Shown piece after piece: positions 6,873-10,064 of a stretch of DNA of 10,064 bases (positions are counted from its first letter, which is position 1; each line of letters begins with the position of its first letter). Position numbers and translations under genes: made by a program. The stretch covers positions 1 to 10,064 of the forward strand of contig JARRCQ010000039.1 of the NCBI GenBank assembly GCA_029982105.1. The letters are read 5' to 3'. Source of the DNA: Candidatus Atribacteria bacterium (lineage in GTDB: Bacteria; Atribacterota; Atribacteria; Atribacterales; Caldatribacteriaceae). A model generated the notes under the pieces. That model saw only the letters and a list, made by a program, of their open reading frames with translations. It had not been told where the DNA came from and did no database searches.

Positions 6873-8552
6873 CTAAAAAGTCTGCCCAATACTAAAGTAA
6901 GTTTGCCCACCATCTTCTCCAATGCCGTAATCCAAACGCACTGGCCCAATAGGAGTATCAAATCTTACTCCTACTCCATAACCGATTTTGATTTCATCCC
7001 AATTTATGTCTTGAGAAAGAGGCCAAGCATATCCAGCATCACCAAAAAAGACCAATTGAGTCCCTTCTGAAACTTCCCAGCGATACTCTAAGTTAAAAAG
7101 TAGTGTTTTGTCTCCCTCAAACTCAAATAAATCATAACCCCGCAGGGTACTAACTCCCCCCACAGAAAACTTTTCGTAGCTTGGTAATTCAGTGTCAGCA
7201 ATTCCTCCTAAAAAGCGTAAAGCTAAAACTGTATCTTCTCCTATTTCTATGTAATTTCTTAAATCTAAAATATATTTATTATAATCATGGTCTCCACCCA
7301 AAAATCTTCCTGCTAATTCCGCTTGCAAAGTTCCGTACCATCCCTCATGAGGATTATCTACGACATCTCGAGTATCATAAAACACTATAGGAGTTAAAGA
7401 ATTAGTTTTCCCACCTCCATCAGGAGGATTACCCTCTAAAACATTAATATTCACATCCTCAGTTTTATAGCGCAGTCGCCATCCCCAATCTTCTTTTATC
7501 TTTCCTCCTAAAGTAATATATCCTCCTATTCTCTCCTCTTCGTATTTTCCTACCACTTCCTGATTTACCCACTCTTTTTTCTCTTCCAATTGATCGTATA
7601 AAGCCAAATTGAAATAAATGGGCTCATTAAAAAGCCAAGGCTCTTCAAACAATAAGCGGTAAAGGGTACGAGTGCCGTATTCATATCTCAACTCTACTCG
7701 TTGAGCATTGCCACCTAAATTCGATTCCTGATAACGGATATAACCTAACCAACCTCTCTCGCTATTGTACCCCACTCCTAATCCTGCCTCACCAGTAAGC
7801 TTCTCTTTTACTTTGACCCTTACCACCACGTGATCTCGATCGCTACCTGGCTCTAATTTCATAGAAACATCTTCAAAGAAGCCCAGGTTATAAACAGCCC
7901 TCAAACTTTCCTGAATTTTAGAGAGATCAAAAACCAGAGGAGGTTCAAAAGTAAGCTCTCGACGCAAAACATATTCTTTTGTTTTCTCTAAACCTTCAAA
8001 TTGCACCGCCTCTACTATTCCTTCTCTAATGGTAAAACTCAAAATCCCTTCTTCATCGAAATTGATTTCTTCCACAGCAGTAACCAAAAAACCCTTATCA
8101 CCATAAAGGGCTCTTATCCGATCCAAATCATGCTGAAATATATTCCAATTCATAACCTGACCTGGAGATAGAATCATAGCTTTCCTAATTTCATCATAAC
8201 TTAAGGCTGTGTTGCCAGAAATACGAATTTCTTTAACCGGAGGAAATTCTTGCACTTTAAAAATCAACTCTATGCCATCAGGATATTTTTTAGTTTCTAC
8301 CCACACTTTAGAGAAATATCCCAAATTATAAATAGCTTTAACGTCTGATTGGACTTTTTCAGGGTTATAAGACTCCTTAAGAGAGGTAGATACTGCAGAC
8401 AAAATCAATTGGCTATCAATATTCTCATTACCTTCTACTCTAATGGCTACCACTGGTGGAGAAACAGTTTGAGCATAAACCGCTCCTCCCATCCCTAACA
8501 CTAGTAAAAACAGCCAACCCCAAAACAATCCTTTAATTTTTCTCCGAGTCAA
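6873..8552 (-). CDS. bamA: Outer-membrane protein assembly factor BamA, three-POTRA form
   Basis: A 559-residue Omp85-family protein, the central subunit that folds beta-barrels into the outer membrane. A signal peptide runs to about residue 27 (AVYA then QT). Three POTRA domains are visible, at about 34-102 (VVAIRVEGNENID ... YNLGYFSKVWV), 105-177 (VKEIRISGNTALS ... ALYGDKGFLV) and 178-250 (VEAVQFEGLEKTK ... YNLGFFEDVSM). The barrel region spans about 255-559 and contains EEPWLF, FYDTRD, the LRGY form of the lid-loop VRGF/Y motif (470-473), GPVRLDYG near the end, and a C-terminal Phe. E. coli BamA has five POTRAs and about 810 residues, so this is a compact version. TamA or another Omp85 member is possible, since TamA also has three POTRAs and tamB lies upstream, but the skp/lpx context favours BamA. 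The start is TTG, with GGAGG 8 bases upstream. Confidence 0.88.
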   Translation of the reverse strand: MTRRKIKGLFWGWLFLLVLGMGGAVYAQTVSPPVVAIRVEGNENIDSQLILSAVSTSLKESYNPEKVQSDVKAIYNLGYFSKVWVETKKYPDGIELIFKVQEFPPVKEIRISGNTALSYDEIRKAMILSPGQVMNWNIFQHDLDRIRALYGDKGFLVTAVEEINFDEEGILSFTIREGIVEAVQFEGLEKTKEYVLRRELTFEPPLVFDLSKIQESLRAVYNLGFFEDVSMKLEPGSDRDHVVVRVKVKEKLTGEAGLGVGYNSERGWLGYIRYQESNLGGNAQRVELRYEYGTRTLYRLLFEEPWLFNEPIYFNLALYDQLEEKKEWVNQEVVGKYEEERIGGYITLGGKIKEDWGWRLRYKTEDVNINVLEGNPPDGGGKTNSLTPIVFYDTRDVVDNPHEGWYGTLQAELAGRFLGGDHDYNKYILDLRNYIEIGEDTVLALRFLGGIADTELPSYEKFSVGGVSTLRGYDLFEFEGDKTLLFNLEYRWEVSEGTQLVFFGDAGYAWPLSQDINWDEIKIGYGVGVRFDTPIGPVRLDYGIGEDGGQTYFSIGQTF

Positions 8553-8560
8553 TTTATAAC

Positions 8561-8565
8561 CCTCC
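8561..8565 (-). promoter_or_regulatory. Ribosome binding site deciding the TTG start of bamA
   Basis: GGAGG within a GGGGAGGG run, 8 bases before TTG at 8552. The TTG is followed by positively charged residues and the hydrophobic signal-peptide core, as expected for a true start. Confidence 0.8.
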
Positions 8566-8571
8566 CCACTA

Positions 8572-10064
8572 TCAAAATTTAGTATTAAACTCTAACATCC
8601 AGTTCATTTCTCCTGTAGTATCTCCTTCTATTTTGAAGGACCATTCCTTGTCAAAGTTTATCTCAAAGTCCCAAGAAGAATTTCCCTCACCACTCAAGTC
8701 TTGAGTATAACCTATAAAGGAATTTTCACCAATACCTTTCTCCAATCTTACACCATGAAAACCATAATTTTTTGAGCTAAGAAATTTTATATCTATTCCG
8801 TCCAAAAATCCACCCCCTGGGAAAATTTTATTTCCCCATAAGAGTTGTCCTACTTTCCAAAGAAGAGGTTGCCAGTTAATATCATCCAAGGTAAGATAGG
8901 CGTCTTCCTCCCCCAAAAAAAGCAAGGAAAGAATTTCTTCTTCACTAAGAAACGGTTCTGATTTTAAAGTCACTTTATAATCATTTACCGGGCCTGTGGC
9001 TTCAAGAAAGATATGATAACCTTTCACCACTTCTTTCCCGTACAAGTTTACTTGAGGATTTAATCCGTAAAGAGGACTAAAAGTTATATATCCAGTGAGG
9101 GAGATTTTCGTCCCCACCAAATTATAGTTTCCTTCCCTTACTTCCAACTTGCCTTCCCCGTTTATTTTCCCATCTTCTATCCTAATTATAAGTTTTCCCT
9201 CCATTCCCAAATCTAAAAAACGAGTTTTTATTCTAACTTTATTACCAGTATAGAGGGTGAGTTCCAAAGAGAGAGGTATTTTCTCTAAGCTATCTTCCAG
9301 CTGAGAAAACAAAGAAGAATAATTCTCAGCACTACCTCTTTCCGTGAAATCTCCCCATCCATCAAAAATTTTTGCTTCTCCCTGGATATTTATTTTTCCA
9401 TCGTCAACCTTAATTACGACATTGCTTTCTATTTTGGAGAGCCCTATATTATCTTTCTCTGGTATATCCAATTCCCCTCCCCCGGAAAGGCGGATTTCAG
9501 AGGTTTCCCGAGAAATAACTCCCGCTACTACCCAGTTAAGGCCTGCGGTATGTAAGTTTCCTTTTTCCAGTTGAATTTCATACCCCTCTATTGTTCCCTG
9601 CACACCGCTAAAATAAGCATATTTCTTTCCCTCTCGCCAAATCTCGCCCTCTCCCCTTGCTTCTCCTTGCCAATATGGTTCTCCTTCCTTGCTAAAAAGA
9701 GAAATATTGGCTTCTCCTTTTAACTGAAGCGTTCCATAAGGAAAAGAAAAAACCCGATCCACTTTCCCTTTTAGCTCTCCAGATAACATTTTCTCCTCCC
9801 ATTTTAGCTTCCCATCTACTTCTATGCCTCCTGTTGATTCTTGAAGATGCAGTTTATCAACAATCAAACCTTTCCCATCGTATTTACCTTCCACTTCTCC
9901 CTGAAAATTAAAATCCTGCACAGAAAAAGAAAGATCCCGAGAGTGGAAAAACCACAAGTTTTTCTGGGTATCCAAGTTAATTACTATATCGGTTACTCCT
10001 GAAACAGGATAAGAGAAGCTTTTCTTCGATAGTTGTTCTAAATTTATCCCTTTAACTTCTATTA
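8572..10064 (-). CDS. tamB: TamB/AsmA-like translocation and assembly protein, C-terminal part (partial, 5' end outside window)
   Basis: The frame is open from the window edge to TGA at 8572, giving 496 visible residues that are the C-terminal part of a larger protein. A TTG at 9975 could look like a start, but in-frame sequence continues upstream with typical TamB strand text (GVTDIVINLD), so it is an internal Leu. The visible protein is dominated by alternating beta-strands (GEVEGKYDGKGLIVDKL, LKGEANISLF, LSGGGELDIP), as expected for the lipid-binding groove of TamB/AsmA-like bridge proteins. The end carries the TamB (DUF490) domain: GKLEVREGNYNLVGTKISL, ITFSPLYGLNPQVNL, and VTLKSEPFLSEEEILSLLFLG. 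These proteins span inner to outer membrane and are linked to phospholipid transport and to outer-membrane protein insertion with an Omp85 partner. The bamA start follows 19 bases after the stop, suggesting one transcript. Confidence 0.85.
   Translation of the reverse strand, partial: IEVKGINLEQLSKKSFSYPVSGVTDIVINLDTQKNLWFFHSRDLSFSVQDFNFQGEVEGKYDGKGLIVDKLHLQESTGGIEVDGKLKWEEKMLSGELKGKVDRVFSFPYGTLQLKGEANISLFSKEGEPYWQGEARGEGEIWREGKKYAYFSGVQGTIEGYEIQLEKGNLHTAGLNWVVAGVISRETSEIRLSGGGELDIPEKDNIGLSKIESNVVIKVDDGKINIQGEAKIFDGWGDFTERGSAENYSSLFSQLEDSLEKIPLSLELTLYTGNKVRIKTRFLDLGMEGKLIIRIEDGKINGEGKLEVREGNYNLVGTKISLTGYITFSPLYGLNPQVNLYGKEVVKGYHIFLEATGPVNDYKVTLKSEPFLSEEEILSLLFLGEEDAYLTLDDINWQPLLWKVGQLLWGNKIFPGGGFLDGIDIKFLSSKNYGFHGVRLEKGIGENSFIGYTQDLSGEGNSSWDFEINFDKEWSFKIEGDTTGEMNWMLEFNTKF

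Noticed and set aside
9973..9975. TTG as a start codon for the tamB-like gene
   Set aside because: The frame stays open to the window edge, and the upstream residues fit a TamB-like strand, so this is an internal Leu codon.
1..10064. CRISPR array, tRNA or rRNA gene, insertion sequence, attachment site
   Set aside because: Coding sequence covers almost all of the window and I saw no regularly spaced direct repeats, transposase-like protein, terminal inverted repeats or RNA-gene-like sequence.

Overview
The window looks like the core of an outer-membrane biogenesis operon from a diderm (LPS-making) bacterium. Every convincing gene lies on the minus strand and is read from right to left. Genes overlap or are separated by at most 39 bases, and I see no internal terminator or gene-sized gap. 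By eye the DNA is about 40% G+C. The order tamB - bamA - ompH/skp - lpxD - lpxC - lpxA - lpxI - lpxB - (lpxB-like) - msbA-type resembles the outer-membrane clusters I know from diderm Firmicutes (Negativicutes, Halanaerobiia) and Atribacterota. It uses LpxI rather than the LpxH of gammaproteobacteria. I cannot fix the phylum from sequence alone.

Layout in transcription order: (1) 10064-8572, the C-terminal part of a TamB/AsmA-like protein, cut by the window edge. (2) 8552-6873, a short BamA with three POTRA domains and a 16-strand-type barrel region, starting at TTG. (3) 6833-6315, an OmpH/Skp periplasmic chaperone. (4) 6308-5286 lpxD, 5289-4465 lpxC, 4472-3645 lpxA, 3673-2894 lpxI and 2893-1799 lpxB, all chained by overlaps or abutting ends apart from the 5-6 base gap before lpxD. 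(5) 1791-697, a divergent LpxB-like protein of unknown function. (6) 713-1, the N-terminal membrane domain of an MsbA-type ABC exporter, cut by the window edge.

Together the genes cover three linked jobs. LpxA, LpxC, LpxD, LpxI and LpxB make the acylated tetra-acyl disaccharide 1-phosphate precursor of lipid A. The MsbA-type exporter would flip the finished lipid A core across the inner membrane. Skp and BamA carry and insert outer-membrane beta-barrels, and the TamB-like protein probably bridges the envelope for lipid or protein delivery. LpxK, Kdo transferase and late acyltransferases are not visible and may lie beyond position 1.

The points most worth a second look are the LpxB-like tandem neighbour, which keeps the C-terminal fold motifs but has lost the N-terminal LpxB signature; the absence of fabZ between lpxC and lpxA; a His-to-Tyr change at an otherwise conserved active-site position of LpxA; an LpxA tail that runs over the start of lpxI; and heavy use of TTG/GTG start codons. 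I found no RNA genes, CRISPR arrays, mobile elements or sign of a wholly new system.
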